Source: Bacteroidota bacterium
Lineage (GTDB): Bacteria > Bacteroidota > Ignavibacteria > Ignavibacteriales > Ignavibacteriaceae
Assembly (NCBI GenBank): GCA_021777835.1
Contig: JAJYDC010000004.1
Coordinates: 1 to 64,000, forward strand
DNA length: 64,000 bases
Direction: 5' to 3'
A program made the position numbers and the translations under genes. Positions 47,673 through 57,396 of the stretch are shown one piece after another. A model generated the notes under the pieces. It was given only the letters and a program-made list of their open reading frames with translations. It was not told where the DNA came from and did no database searches. The first letter of the stretch is position 1. Each line of letters begins with the position of its first letter.

Positions 47673-48646
47673 TGAATTTGTCAATTTTAATTACAACCTA
47701 TAATTGTGGGAATTTTATTACACCATCAATAATGAGTGTATTAAACCAAACACATAAATGTTTTGAATTATTAGTAATTGACGACGGCTCAAATGATAAT
47801 ACAGAAATTATTATTAAAAATTTTCAGGATAAAAGGATAAAGTACATAAAAATCGATCATATTGGGAGAAGTAAGGCGTTAAATTATGGCTTGAGGGAAG
47901 CTAAATATGAATGGGTTGCGTTAATGGATGCAGATGATATTTGGCATCCACAAAAAATCGAACGGCAATTAAATAATTTTTCTTTTAAGAAGAATGAGGT
48001 AATTGCTACTTGGTCTGCTTACTTTAAGCAAAAAACAATTTTATATACAGTAGATACTCCATTAGAGGTTATAGAGCTTAAGGAAAAGATGGCTTTGCAT
48101 TCATTTATATGTAATCCTAGTGTAATTTATAATAAGAATTTTGTACTTGAGAATGGCGGATATGATGAAAATTTAACTCGTTTTGAAGATTATGATTTTT
48201 GGCTCAAAACGTTAAACAAAATAAGTTTTACTATAATTCCCGAATATTTAGTTTTTATGAGAATTCGTGCTTCTTCGTCATCAAATGAAAACAAAAGCGT
48301 GACAAGGAAAATTGTTTATGAACTACAAGAAAAGTATTCTGATGAAAAGAAAAATAATTATTATCAGGTAAACCAAGCCGAAATGCTAAGACTAAAAGGT
48401 TGGCGGGAATATTTCTATGGTAATAAAATTAAGGTTAGGAGTAATTGGCTTAATATAAACATATTTAATTGGGATTATAGAATGTGTCTTGCGTTTGTGC
48501 TAACATTTTTCCCTTCAAATATCCTAAATATTATAAGAGAATACCGTTTAAGGATTAGACTAATAACATTTATCCATCGTTTAACAAATAAATATTGGTT
48601 ACCGGAAAAATTTCTTAGAGAATTCTTGCATCCAGAAAAAGATTAA
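47672..48646 (+). CDS. Glycosyltransferase family 2
   Basis: A 324-residue GT-A enzyme. SILITTYNCGNFITPSIMSV, LLVIDDGSNDNT and the metal-binding ALMDADDIWHPQKIERQ give the typical GT2 sequence, and the catalytic-base region NPSVIYNK...GGYDENLTRFEDYDFW follows. The C-terminal 80 residues are basic. It overlaps the previous gene by one base and belongs to the same glycan operon. Confidence 0.9.
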   Translation: MNLSILITTYNCGNFITPSIMSVLNQTHKCFELLVIDDGSNDNTEIIIKNFQDKRIKYIKIDHIGRSKALNYGLREAKYEWVALMDADDIWHPQKIERQLNNFSFKKNEVIATWSAYFKQKTILYTVDTPLEVIELKEKMALHSFICNPSVIYNKNFVLENGGYDENLTRFEDYDFWLKTLNKISFTIIPEYLVFMRIRASSSSNENKSVTRKIVYELQEKYSDEKKNNYYQVNQAEMLRLKGWREYFYGNKIKVRSNWLNINIFNWDYRMCLAFVLTFFPSNILNIIREYRLRIRLITFIHRLTNKYWLPEKFLREFLHPEKD

Positions 48647-48712
48647 AATGATATTAATGAAGAATAATAAGAAAGATTTCTAATATTGGTAAACTCTAGA
48701 ATTTATAATCTA

Positions 48713-49798
48713 ATGACGAAAAATAAGATTGTAGTATTACATCTTCAACCAGAATTAAATATTACTTGTGGCATAAGTAAAACCATTTATCTACTTGTAA
48801 TTAATTCTAATAAAAGATTTACTCAGTTAATTTGCACTTTCGGAGGTGATGGAATAGAAAGATTCACAAATGCAGGTGTTAAGCCTATACTTCTTAAGAA
48901 CTATAAAAATAAAATAATTTTTGCCCCAATTATATTTTTCAATTTGTATATCATTTGTAAAAAATACAATGTTGAGATAGTCCATTCGCATCATCGATAC
49001 TTTGATTTCCTATCCTATATTTTGTCGAAATTTATTAAAATAAAAACAATAACAAGTGTGCAGAGCAAAGTAAGTAGATTACAAAAGTTTAGTTATAATT
49101 CAGATATATTAATCGCTGTAAGTAACTCAATACAGAATCATTTGATAGAAAAATTTTTGATAAATAAAAATAAAATAGTGACAATTAATAATTTTATCAT
49201 AAGAGATGAGTCGTATATAAAGGAAAGCAGAGAATATTTAATGAAAAAGTACCTTCTTGGTTCTGAAGACATTACTCTGACTTTTGTCGGTAGGTTTGAT
49301 ACTGAAAAGGGGGTAGATATATTGCTAAAAGCATTCGAACCTTTACAGTCAATGAATAATAATTTAAAATTGTTATTAGTTGGTAATGGGCGAGAACAAG
49401 CTTTTGTTACTCAATTTATTAACAAACACAATTTGAAAGCTAAAATTATCAATGCAACCTTAAATATTTTTGAGATTTATAAGATATCAGATATCGTTAT
49501 TCTGCCTTCTAGAGTTGATCCATTCCCATTGGTAATGTTGGAAGCAGGATTAATGAAAAAACCGTTTATTGGAAGTATGGTTGATGGAATTTCCGAGTTT
49601 ATTCAAGATGGAATAAATGGATTATTATTTGAATCGGGAAATGCCAAGGAACTTTCATCCTTAATTCTGTCTCTCATTGAAGATAGAGAAAAGGCGAAAC
49701 AATTAGGGGAAAACTTATACCAAAAAGTAATTGAAAATAATACTTCTGATTATGCAATTAGAGCTTATCAAGAAGTTTATAAAAAAATGATTTCTTAA
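48713..49798 (+). CDS. Glycosyltransferase family 4
   Basis: A GT4 of about 361 residues. The start at ATG 48713 gives MTKNKIVVLHLQPELNITCG; an in-frame TTG at 48686 adds nine residues that do not look conserved. The donor domain has LTFVGRFDTEKGVDILLKA and VILPSRVDPFPLVMLEAGLM (E-x7-E type). Codon use is AT-rich like its neighbours. It is followed within 60 bases by the WecG-family gene. Confidence 0.87.
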   Translation: MTKNKIVVLHLQPELNITCGISKTIYLLVINSNKRFTQLICTFGGDGIERFTNAGVKPILLKNYKNKIIFAPIIFFNLYIICKKYNVEIVHSHHRYFDFLSYILSKFIKIKTITSVQSKVSRLQKFSYNSDILIAVSNSIQNHLIEKFLINKNKIVTINNFIIRDESYIKESREYLMKKYLLGSEDITLTFVGRFDTEKGVDILLKAFEPLQSMNNNLKLLLVGNGREQAFVTQFINKHNLKAKIINATLNIFEIYKISDIVILPSRVDPFPLVMLEAGLMKKPFIGSMVDGISEFIQDGINGLLFESGNAKELSSLILSLIEDREKAKQLGENLYQKVIENNTSDYAIRAYQEVYKKMIS

Positions 49799-49856
49799 GG
49801 GAAGTAGATCTATTACTATATTTAATATAAATATTAACAGTCTCAAGTATGATGAT

Positions 49857-50531
49857 TTGATGAGTCAAATATCAAAAGCGATGGAGAATGAGGGTGTGAA
49901 GTCCATTACTTATGTAACTTCTAACACGTTAAATTTAATCTTTGATAATAATAAGCTGCTAAACATTTTTAATCAATTTGACTTAATCCACCCTGATGGC
50001 ATGGGAGTTATTATTGCTTCTCAATTATTATATGGTAAAAACGGTTTAAAAAAAAGAATAACAGGCTCTGACTTTTACCCAATGTTGAATCAAGTTGCAA
50101 TAAAAAACAAATGGAAAATATTTTTCTTTGGGGATGAAGACACAACTTTGAAAAAAATAGTAAAGATTAACCCGCGATTACTTGTTGCAGGATGGCATAA
50201 CGGATATACTTATAACGATGATGAAATTGTCACAGAAATTAATAAATCTAAAACAGATATCTTAATAGTAGGGTTAGGTTGTCCTAAACAAGAGAAGTGG
50301 ATTGTTGAAAACAAGGATAAGCTATCTGTAAAGATTATTATAGCCGTTGGTGACGGCATTAAAGTTTTTGCCGGAATAAAAAAAAGAGGTAATAGATTCT
50401 TGCAAACTATTGGACTGGAGTGGGTGGCACGATTAATTAATAACCCAATGTTATATTGGAAAAGATATTTGATTGGAATCCCATTGTTTTTATTTCGGGT
50501 AATAGGATCAAAATATTCTAATGGCAAATAG
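49857..50531 (+). CDS. WecG/TagA/CpsF-family glycosyltransferase (GT26)
   Basis: It transfers a sugar such as N-acetylmannosamine(uronate) to a lipid-linked acceptor. The core motifs are LIHPDGMGVIIASQLLYG (catalytic Asp), KRITGSDFYPML, ILIVGLGCPKQEKWI and VGDGIKVFAGIKKRGNRFLQTIGLEW. The TTG/ATG start at 49857/49860 gives 224 residues, but the family's N-terminal strand and helix (IFNININSLKYDDLMSQ) is encoded in the same open frame upstream. The frame is open to a TGA at 49788, with no ATG, GTG or TTG before 49857. An ATT at 49812, with GGGAAG seven bases before, may be the real start. It overlaps the downstream frame by a few bases. Confidence 0.85.
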   Translation: MMSQISKAMENEGVKSITYVTSNTLNLIFDNNKLLNIFNQFDLIHPDGMGVIIASQLLYGKNGLKKRITGSDFYPMLNQVAIKNKWKIFFFGDEDTTLKKIVKINPRLLVAGWHNGYTYNDDEIVTEINKSKTDILIVGLGCPKQEKWIVENKDKLSVKIIIAVGDGIKVFAGIKKRGNRFLQTIGLEWVARLINNPMLYWKRYLIGIPLFLFRVIGSKYSNGK

Positions 50532-50532
50532 T

Positions 50533-53500
50533 ATGAAGTATTTTCTTTTTGTGTTGTTTGGTATAGTTATTTGCTTGGGCACCCTGCATGGTCAGCAAAG
50601 ACATATTACAAAAGTTCAAAACAATTCCTTTTTTGTAACAATTGATTCAAGTTCTTGCAAATTTACTGATACTACAAAAGGGAAATTTATTTTACGAGAT
50701 TATTATAATTTTGCTGACCCTGCTTCACCCGGTACTTATGTACTTCCATACAAAGACATAGTACTTGCAATACCCCCTTATTCGCGCCCTAACATTCAAA
50801 TCGTAAATAAACAGGAAACTATTCTAAGCGATTATATCCCAGCTACTAACCCTCTCCCTACTCTGACTAACGATTCAACTATTACTCTAAAAAATATCGG
50901 ATATAAAAATATAGAGAATTATAAGCCTCAAAACATTGTACAAGTTGAGGGCTATTTTTGGTTTAGAGATTATTATTGTGTTCACTTAAGAATAAATAAT
51001 TATTACTTCGATCAAAAAAACTCAAGCATTGTGGAATATAAGAACCTTCAATTATCATTTAGTTTTTCTCAACCTTTATCGTCATCAGCTCCGATAAAAA
51101 CCCGTTCACAATATGACAGACAACTTAAGAATTTAATTTATGATGCAGATATTGCCGAACAATTCAGAGCTAATCCAAAGTTAATTATGAACGATTCAAC
51201 GGATAATTGGATAAATTTCAATTCAACTTATGTTAAGCTTGGCGTAGCAAATGATGCTTTGTTTAGGATTTATAAATCTGATCTCACTAATCTTGGTGTG
51301 GATGTGACTGGGATAAATCCTAAAACATTTCAGCTCTTTTTATATGGAAAGGAAATACCGATTTTTGTTAAGAATGAAGATAGCGGAGTTTTTTCAGACA
51401 GCGATTATATAGAATTTTTCGGCACAAGAAATTACCCTACAATTTCATATAGGACAATAAATACTCCTGATCAGAACTACAACGAATATCTTAATCGTTA
51501 TACGGACACGTCAATCTATTTTTTAACATGGGGAAATCAAAATGGCATTCGTTCAAGTATTGACTCAACTTTCATAACTCCAATAAGCGATACACTTAAA
51601 TATTGTACTCAATTAGTGCACAATGAAAAAAATATAATGGTTCAAAATTTATATGATGATGAAGTTGAAAATCAATCACCCGGCTGGATGAGAAATAGAT
51701 CCTGGTATTGGACGTGGCTTTTTGTCGGACAAACCTCCTATTCATTCCAGGTTCCAAATTTATATCCAAATGAACCAGCTAATTTTTATTTTAAATTAGT
51801 CAGCGCTGGCTCAAACCTTTCTACAAATTCACACAATATTACTCTGTCTGTTAATAAGGCCACTTTAGATTCGGAAGTTGTAAACAGATATCAGCAAGTA
51901 CTTCTTCACGGTACTGTTAATTCCAACAATTTATTATCAGGGACCAATCAACTTTCTGTCAGGAATTATGATAACGGGACTTCCCCCAATTATCTTGCTA
52001 TAGATTGGTATGATATTGAATATCCAGCTTATTTAATTATGCAAAATGATTCTCTTTATTTTAAAGTCAGTGATGACGTTACAAGAAAGGTGAGAGTTAT
52101 TCAAATAAATAATGTTTCCGATACTGATCTAATCATTTACAAGGTAAAACCGGGTTTTATAAGAAAACTTAATTTTATTATATTGTCAGGCAAACTATTT
52201 TTCACAGATACGATTGGAGCAGGAGATACTTATGAAATCATTTCACCTTCAAAAATTCAGAGACCAGTTTATTATTACAAGAAGCAGTTTGTTGATTTAA
52301 GAAATTCAAATAACCAGGCTGATTACATCGCAATAACCCATCCTGATTTCCTGCAAGCTGCAAGCAATTACGTGCAAAAAATATCTTCAATGTATTCTGT
52401 AAATGCAAAATTAATTAACGTGCAGGACATCTATGATGAATTTGGATATGGATTTCCAACTCCAGAATCAATTAAGCTTTTCATTGAGTCTGCTTTCCAA
52501 TACTGGCAGAGTCCCAAACCTTCGTATCTTACAATAATTGGAGATGCAGATTATGACTATAAGCATTATTTGCTTATAAATAATGGGACAATCGGAGGAG
52601 GAAATTATGTGCCTTCGTACGGTGATCCGGTTAGTGATAATTGGTATGTTGTTTGGGGGGACAGTTCCATTGCAATTCCTCAAATGATGGTTGGAAGAAT
52701 CCCAATAAATAATTCTTCAGATCTGAATTATTATTTAAGTAAAGTTGTCAATAATTATAATTCACCATACGATGAATTCAATAAAAGGTATTTACTATTT
52801 TCCGGGGGAGATGCTACCAGTCAAGCAGAAATTGATCAACTAAAAACAGTTAATGATTCGATAATAACCGAGCTATTGCGGCCTAAACCAATAGCGGGAG
52901 AATATTCGCATTTTTATAAGACAATTAATCCAGCTACAAACTTTGGTCCTTATACTTCAGATCAAGTGCAGTCTGCGATTTCAAATGGTGGAGTCTTTAT
53001 CTCATATATAGGGCATAGTGGAACTGCTACCTGGGATAATAGCATTAACGAAACGACCCAGCTTGAAAACAATGTCGGTAAAAATTCCTTGATGACTGAT
53101 TTTGGCTGTTCTACAAATAAATTTGCAGAACCTGACATTATCTGTTTTGGTGAAAGATTTCTTTTAAGTAATACCGGGCAAGCTATAGATTATCTAGGCA
53201 ATTCGTCTCTTGGTTTTACCACTACTGCTACTACAGTACCAATTTTATTCTATCGTTCTCTTTTACTGGACACATTGCATCAAATTGGAGCAGCTCATTT
53301 AAATGCGAAAATCCAGATGTTTGATCTTTACGGAGGTTCGGAAGTATTTAACGATTTTTCATATACTAATTCACTACTTGGCGATCCTGTCATTGAAATA
53401 AAAATTCCAAATAAACCAAACTTAGAAATAAGTCAAGATGATATTAATTTTCAGGACAATTCAATTACTGAAAATGATGATTCAACTTTAATGAAATTTG

Positions 53501-55866
53501 TCGTGCATAATTTTGGATTGGCAATGAATGATAGTCTTCAGATAAGAATAATTCATTCATTACCGGACAAATCAGTAGAAATAAAAAACTTAACTATCCA
53601 GTTACCCGATATTTCAGATACGTTAAGTGCCTGGCTAAATGTTAAATCTATGCCGGGTACACATTCTGTACAAATTATTATTGATCCCAATGATTATGTG
53701 GATGAGATTTATAAAACTGACAATACTGCGCAGACTACCTTCTATGTAGCATCTGAAAGCCTTAAAGATTTGATAGCAAATAAGGTCGAAAATTCTACTC
53801 TTAATTTTATTGATGTTCTTAGTCCTACTTTGAATAAGTCGATAAAATTCAACATTATTATTCAGACATCTCTCGAAGCAAACTTTCAAACATATAACCA
53901 GTTCTCGGATTCTGCGCAACCCTTTATTACACATATAAGCCTTTCAAATCTTACCCCCGGGAATAGATATTGGGTACGTTATAAAATAGATGATCAGAAT
54001 TCCTTATTTTCACAGCCTAAATCATTTTTGAATTCAGGCAATTATAAATTTTACCTCGCTGATTCAACATCTTTTGAAAACCAGAATAATAAAAATGTAA
54101 GTTATTCAAATACTAATTTTCATCTTTCACAAGATTCGATAAAAATTTCAGTTATATCTGAAGGTTACTATTCCGGCGCCAGCTGCTCTATTTTGATAAA
54201 TGGAAATAATATTTTATCTAACACATATTTTGCAGGGATGGGAATAGCTGTTCTCGATCAGAATTCATTTGCAATAGATACGACTGCTTGGTATAACCTT
54301 TTTAATCAACCTGCTAACATGCAGCAATTAGTGAACCTTATTAATTCAATACCTAATGGTAAGATTGTACTAATGGGTGTTGCTGATGATGCAGCAAATA
54401 ATATAACGGCAGCTTTGAAAACAGCAATCAAAACTTTAGGCAGCGCTTTGATCGATTCATTAAAGTTTAGAGGTTCGTGGGCAATTATAGGTCAGAAGGG
54501 CGCTGCAAAAGGTTCTGTTCCCGAAGGAATCGAAGAGCCTTATAGTGGGTTAGTGACAATTGATTCCATTGTCTCAGTACCTGCAGTTGACGGGAGAATG
54601 ATTACTAATAATATTGGACCAGCATCTAAATGGCAATCAATGCAGGTTAACCAAAATATTTCTTCAGATGAGTCGATAAAATTCAGACCTATTGGAATAA
54701 AGGCAGACGGTTCTTCTGATACATTAAATTATCTGACTGTAATTAACAATTTCGCAGATTTAAGTTTTATTGACTCCAGAAAATATCCTAATCTAAAATT
54801 GGATGCAGAAATACATGCTTCTTCTGTCGGTATTTCTCCGACGATAAAATTAATTGGAGTTAATTATACCGGGTTAGCAGAGCTTGGCACTAATTACCAG
54901 GTTGTCTCGATCTCACGTGATTCTGTTCTTGTCGGAACAAATGAAGGTCTGCAATTCTACGTATACAATGTCGGAGATGTTCCTGCGGACAGTTTCAATG
55001 TTTTAGTAGATGCGGTTAATTCGGATAATTCAAAAAATAAGATATATGAAACTCTGGTAGATAGTCTTAATCCCGGAAGCAGGCGTTTGTTCAATTTAAA
55101 TTATGTGCCCACGAGTGCCGGCTCTAAAAGTTTTTATATTACCATTGATCCTGATAATAAAATTGCAGAACTATATAAAGATAATAACATATTTTCAATT
55201 CCATTTTATGCGAAGGGCGATACATTGAGCCCTTCATTAAAACTAACGTTTAATGGTAAAGATATTATGGATGGCGACTATGTATCTAATAATCCTAAGA
55301 TAAAAATAGAACTTAATGATCCTTCGGCACTTCCGATTACTGATACTTCAGATATCAGTATTTTACTTAATAATAATCCTGTTTATTATTCAAATAATAC
55401 TTCAGTACTTTCTTATCAATTTAATCCAGCAAATCCAAAGTTTGTTGTTAATTATTCTCCTCATTTGACCGATGGCAATTATAATCTTACAGTAACAGGG
55501 AAAAATGCACTTGGCAAAATCGTAGATTCTACCGGTATAACAAAAAACTTTTCCGTGTCGAACCAATTCCAGATTCTAGATGTCTATAACTATCCAAACC
55601 CATTTCCTAGCGGTACCTACTTCACATTTAAATTACCTCAATTACCAGATGAATTGGATATTTTAATATATACGGTGGCAGGTAGATTAATAAAGCAAAT
55701 TAAGGTTTATTCGCCCCAATTAAATTATGATTTTAATAAGATTTATTGGGATGGAAGGGACGAGGACGGCGACTTGCTTGCAAACGGAGTATACTTCTAT
55801 AAAATAATAATTAAAAGAGCGGGTGCTACAAATAACGTTATTCAAAAATTAGCAATTGTTAGATAA
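50533..55866 (+). CDS. C25-family (gingipain/PorU-like) T9SS protein with ILEI-like domain
   Basis: Residue numbers count from an ATG at 50521; I prefer the ATG at 50533 (four residues later), just after the GT26 stop. A signal peptide ends near LHGQ. A beta-rich prodomain runs to about 600 and a C25 peptidase domain spans about 601-960, with His832 (YIGHSG) and Cys863 (FGCST) as the catalytic pair. CARDB-like repeats lie near 985-1085 and 1460-1560. Residues 1204-1335 read like the FAM3/ILEI (GG) domain (GMGIAVLDQNSF, GKIVLMGVADDA, LKFRGSWAIIGQKG). A T9SS type A sorting domain (from YNYPNPFP, 1689) ends it. It could be the sortase PorU or a secreted protease; the length exceeds usual PorU. 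Confidence 0.85.
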   Translation: MKYFLFVLFGIVICLGTLHGQQRHITKVQNNSFFVTIDSSSCKFTDTTKGKFILRDYYNFADPASPGTYVLPYKDIVLAIPPYSRPNIQIVNKQETILSDYIPATNPLPTLTNDSTITLKNIGYKNIENYKPQNIVQVEGYFWFRDYYCVHLRINNYYFDQKNSSIVEYKNLQLSFSFSQPLSSSAPIKTRSQYDRQLKNLIYDADIAEQFRANPKLIMNDSTDNWINFNSTYVKLGVANDALFRIYKSDLTNLGVDVTGINPKTFQLFLYGKEIPIFVKNEDSGVFSDSDYIEFFGTRNYPTISYRTINTPDQNYNEYLNRYTDTSIYFLTWGNQNGIRSSIDSTFITPISDTLKYCTQLVHNEKNIMVQNLYDDEVENQSPGWMRNRSWYWTWLFVGQTSYSFQVPNLYPNEPANFYFKLVSAGSNLSTNSHNITLSVNKATLDSEVVNRYQQVLLHGTVNSNNLLSGTNQLSVRNYDNGTSPNYLAIDWYDIEYPAYLIMQNDSLYFKVSDDVTRKVRVIQINNVSDTDLIIYKVKPGFIRKLNFIILSGKLFFTDTIGAGDTYEIISPSKIQRPVYYYKKQFVDLRNSNNQADYIAITHPDFLQAASNYVQKISSMYSVNAKLINVQDIYDEFGYGFPTPESIKLFIESAFQYWQSPKPSYLTIIGDADYDYKHYLLINNGTIGGGNYVPSYGDPVSDNWYVVWGDSSIAIPQMMVGRIPINNSSDLNYYLSKVVNNYNSPYDEFNKRYLLFSGGDATSQAEIDQLKTVNDSIITELLRPKPIAGEYSHFYKTINPATNFGPYTSDQVQSAISNGGVFISYIGHSGTATWDNSINETTQLENNVGKNSLMTDFGCSTNKFAEPDIICFGERFLLSNTGQAIDYLGNSSLGFTTTATTVPILFYRSLLLDTLHQIGAAHLNAKIQMFDLYGGSEVFNDFSYTNSLLGDPVIEIKIPNKPNLEISQDDINFQDNSITENDDSTLMKFVVHNFGLAMNDSLQIRIIHSLPDKSVEIKNLTIQLPDISDTLSAWLNVKSMPGTHSVQIIIDPNDYVDEIYKTDNTAQTTFYVASESLKDLIANKVENSTLNFIDVLSPTLNKSIKFNIIIQTSLEANFQTYNQFSDSAQPFITHISLSNLTPGNRYWVRYKIDDQNSLFSQPKSFLNSGNYKFYLADSTSFENQNNKNVSYSNTNFHLSQDSIKISVISEGYYSGASCSILINGNNILSNTYFAGMGIAVLDQNSFAIDTTAWYNLFNQPANMQQLVNLINSIPNGKIVLMGVADDAANNITAALKTAIKTLGSALIDSLKFRGSWAIIGQKGAAKGSVPEGIEEPYSGLVTIDSIVSVPAVDGRMITNNIGPASKWQSMQVNQNISSDESIKFRPIGIKADGSSDTLNYLTVINNFADLSFIDSRKYPNLKLDAEIHASSVGISPTIKLIGVNYTGLAELGTNYQVVSISRDSVLVGTNEGLQFYVYNVGDVPADSFNVLVDAVNSDNSKNKIYETLVDSLNPGSRRLFNLNYVPTSAGSKSFYITIDPDNKIAELYKDNNIFSIPFYAKGDTLSPSLKLTFNGKDIMDGDYVSNNPKIKIELNDPSALPITDTSDISILLNNNPVYYSNNTSVLSYQFNPANPKFVVNYSPHLTDGNYNLTVTGKNALGKIVDSTGITKNFSVSNQFQILDVYNYPNPFPSGTYFTFKLPQLPDELDILIYTVAGRLIKQIKVYSPQLNYDFNKIYWDGRDEDGDLLANGVYFYKIIIKRAGATNNVIQKLAIVR

Positions 55867-55920
55867 TATCAATTAAAAATATTTTACTATATTGGTAATA
55901 AATTTTATAAAGGATTTTAA

Positions 55921-57288
55921 ATGAAAAAATTCATTCTATTTGCTCTTTTATTTGTTCTTATTAAGCCTGCATACTCTCAAGAGCCCTTTTATCCAAGACA
56001 AGGAAGCGGTTATTTCGACGGCGGCTTTGGTTTAAACTGGATAGATGGTGAACTCTATTATTCTTTTCATATACGTCCTGAGATTGCTTTAGGTAATTGG
56101 GGGATGGGTTTAGACTTAAATTTTGATATAAATAAGAATGGAAATGTTCGTAAAGAAAATTTTAATGAGTTATCAGATTATTTAAGCATTATACGTTATA
56201 TAAGATACGGAGAAAAACATGATCCTGTCTACATAAAATTAGGCGCGCTTGATTATTATAATCTTGGTTATGGCAACATAATGTATCAGTATAATAATAG
56301 CCCCAGTATTGACTCAAGAAAGATCGGATTAGTAACTGATATCGATTTCGGCAGCTTCGGTTTTGAATCTATTTACAGTACCTTTGCAGAAGCCGGCGTA
56401 ACTGCTGTAAGAGCATATGTAAGACCGTTAAGGTTTACAAATTTAGCTGACGTCCCGGTAATTGGCAATTTGGTAGTAGGCGGATCTTACGCTGTTGATT
56501 TTAATAAGTATTCAGGAATAGTTTATGTCCCAGATTATAGTAAAGCCACTCCAGTTCCACCATTAGGTAACTATTATGCTTTTAAACCACAAGATAAAGG
56601 CAGGATGCAAATTGTCGGAGTAGATTTGGGTTTGCCGATTATTAACACAAGTATGTTCAACCTACAGCTATATACGGATTATACAAAAATTATTAATTAC
56701 GGCAGCGGCGTCGCAACCGGAATCATGCTAGATATGAATGGTTTGGGAATTCTAAATGCTTCAGCAAGGCTTGAAAGGCGATTTAACCAAGCTCAATATA
56801 TTCCTTCATATTTTAATTCAATGTATGAAATTCAAAGGTATCAATTTGACACTGCCAATGGTTCTTTTACAAGCAAAGCTGATTTATTAGCCTCAATGAC
56901 TAATCCGGATAACGGTTATTTTGGCGAATTGGAATTACATTTTCTTGGATTACTTGACATAATCGGAAGCTATGAACGCCTCGATAAAACTCCCAACAGC
57001 GGGGTCCTTCATTTATTTGCAAACGTTTCATCTGAGGGAATGCCGGTGGTAGTCAGAGGCGGTTATGATAAAATTAATATCGGCTCAGAGTCACAGATTC
57101 TGAAGGTCGATAACAATTCTTTCATGTACTTTGAATTCGGTTATAAACCGCTTCCATATCTGCTAGTCTCGATGCTTTACAAATGGACTTTTACACCAAT
57201 AAGGGATTCAAATAATAACATCATAGATTACCAACCTCAAAAGAGAATTGAACCTAGAGTTTCTTTTATTTACCCCCTTAACTTCTAA
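55921..57288 (+). CDS. Predicted outer-membrane barrel protein
   Basis: A 455-residue protein with signal peptide ending at AYSQ. The mature part is mostly beta (YFDGGFGLNWIDGELYYSFH, LGNWGMGLDLNFDIN), ending in FIYPLNF with a terminal Phe, so an outer-membrane barrel is likely. It lies 54 bases after the C25 gene and could be its membrane partner. In Porphyromonas the C25 sortase PorU works with the barrel PorV, but this protein lacks the PorV-like ARAGGMG start. A hairpin terminator follows. Function unknown. Confidence 0.7.
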   Translation: MKKFILFALLFVLIKPAYSQEPFYPRQGSGYFDGGFGLNWIDGELYYSFHIRPEIALGNWGMGLDLNFDINKNGNVRKENFNELSDYLSIIRYIRYGEKHDPVYIKLGALDYYNLGYGNIMYQYNNSPSIDSRKIGLVTDIDFGSFGFESIYSTFAEAGVTAVRAYVRPLRFTNLADVPVIGNLVVGGSYAVDFNKYSGIVYVPDYSKATPVPPLGNYYAFKPQDKGRMQIVGVDLGLPIINTSMFNLQLYTDYTKIINYGSGVATGIMLDMNGLGILNASARLERRFNQAQYIPSYFNSMYEIQRYQFDTANGSFTSKADLLASMTNPDNGYFGELELHFLGLLDIIGSYERLDKTPNSGVLHLFANVSSEGMPVVVRGGYDKINIGSESQILKVDNNSFMYFEFGYKPLPYLLVSMLYKWTFTPIRDSNNNIIDYQPQKRIEPRVSFIYPLNF

Positions 57289-57302
57289 TAACAATAAGAC
57301 TT

Positions 57303-57331
57303 AGGAAGCCCAATGTAATAGTGGGCTTCCT
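57303..57331 (+). terminator. Hairpin terminator after the C25/barrel unit
   Basis: AGGAAGCCCA (57303-57312) pairs perfectly with TGGGCTTCCT (57322-57331), a 10-bp GC-containing stem with a 9-base loop, 15 bases after the barrel stop. The U-run is weak (CCCTCATT). It isolates the phosphate operon from the upstream unit. Confidence 0.7.
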
Positions 57332-57337
57332 CCCTCA

Positions 57338-57376
57338 TTAACAATTTCTTAACATAAGCGTAACTATTCATTAACA
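57338..57376 (+). promoter_or_regulatory. PhoP/PhoB-type box: four 11-bp-spaced repeats
   Basis: TTAACA at 57338, TTAACA at 57349, GTAACT at 57360 and TTAACA at 57371 are spaced by exactly 5 bases each, an 11-bp period. This is the layout of the Bacillus PhoP box (TTAACA-like hexamers every 11 bp), and E. coli Pho boxes also have an 11-bp period. It sits between a terminator and the porin-pst-phoU operon. A candidate -7 element begins 20 bases after the last repeat. Control by a PhoB/PhoP-type regulator is inferred from layout and operon content. Confidence 0.75.
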
Positions 57377-57396
57377 CACAGAATTTTTTTTATCCT

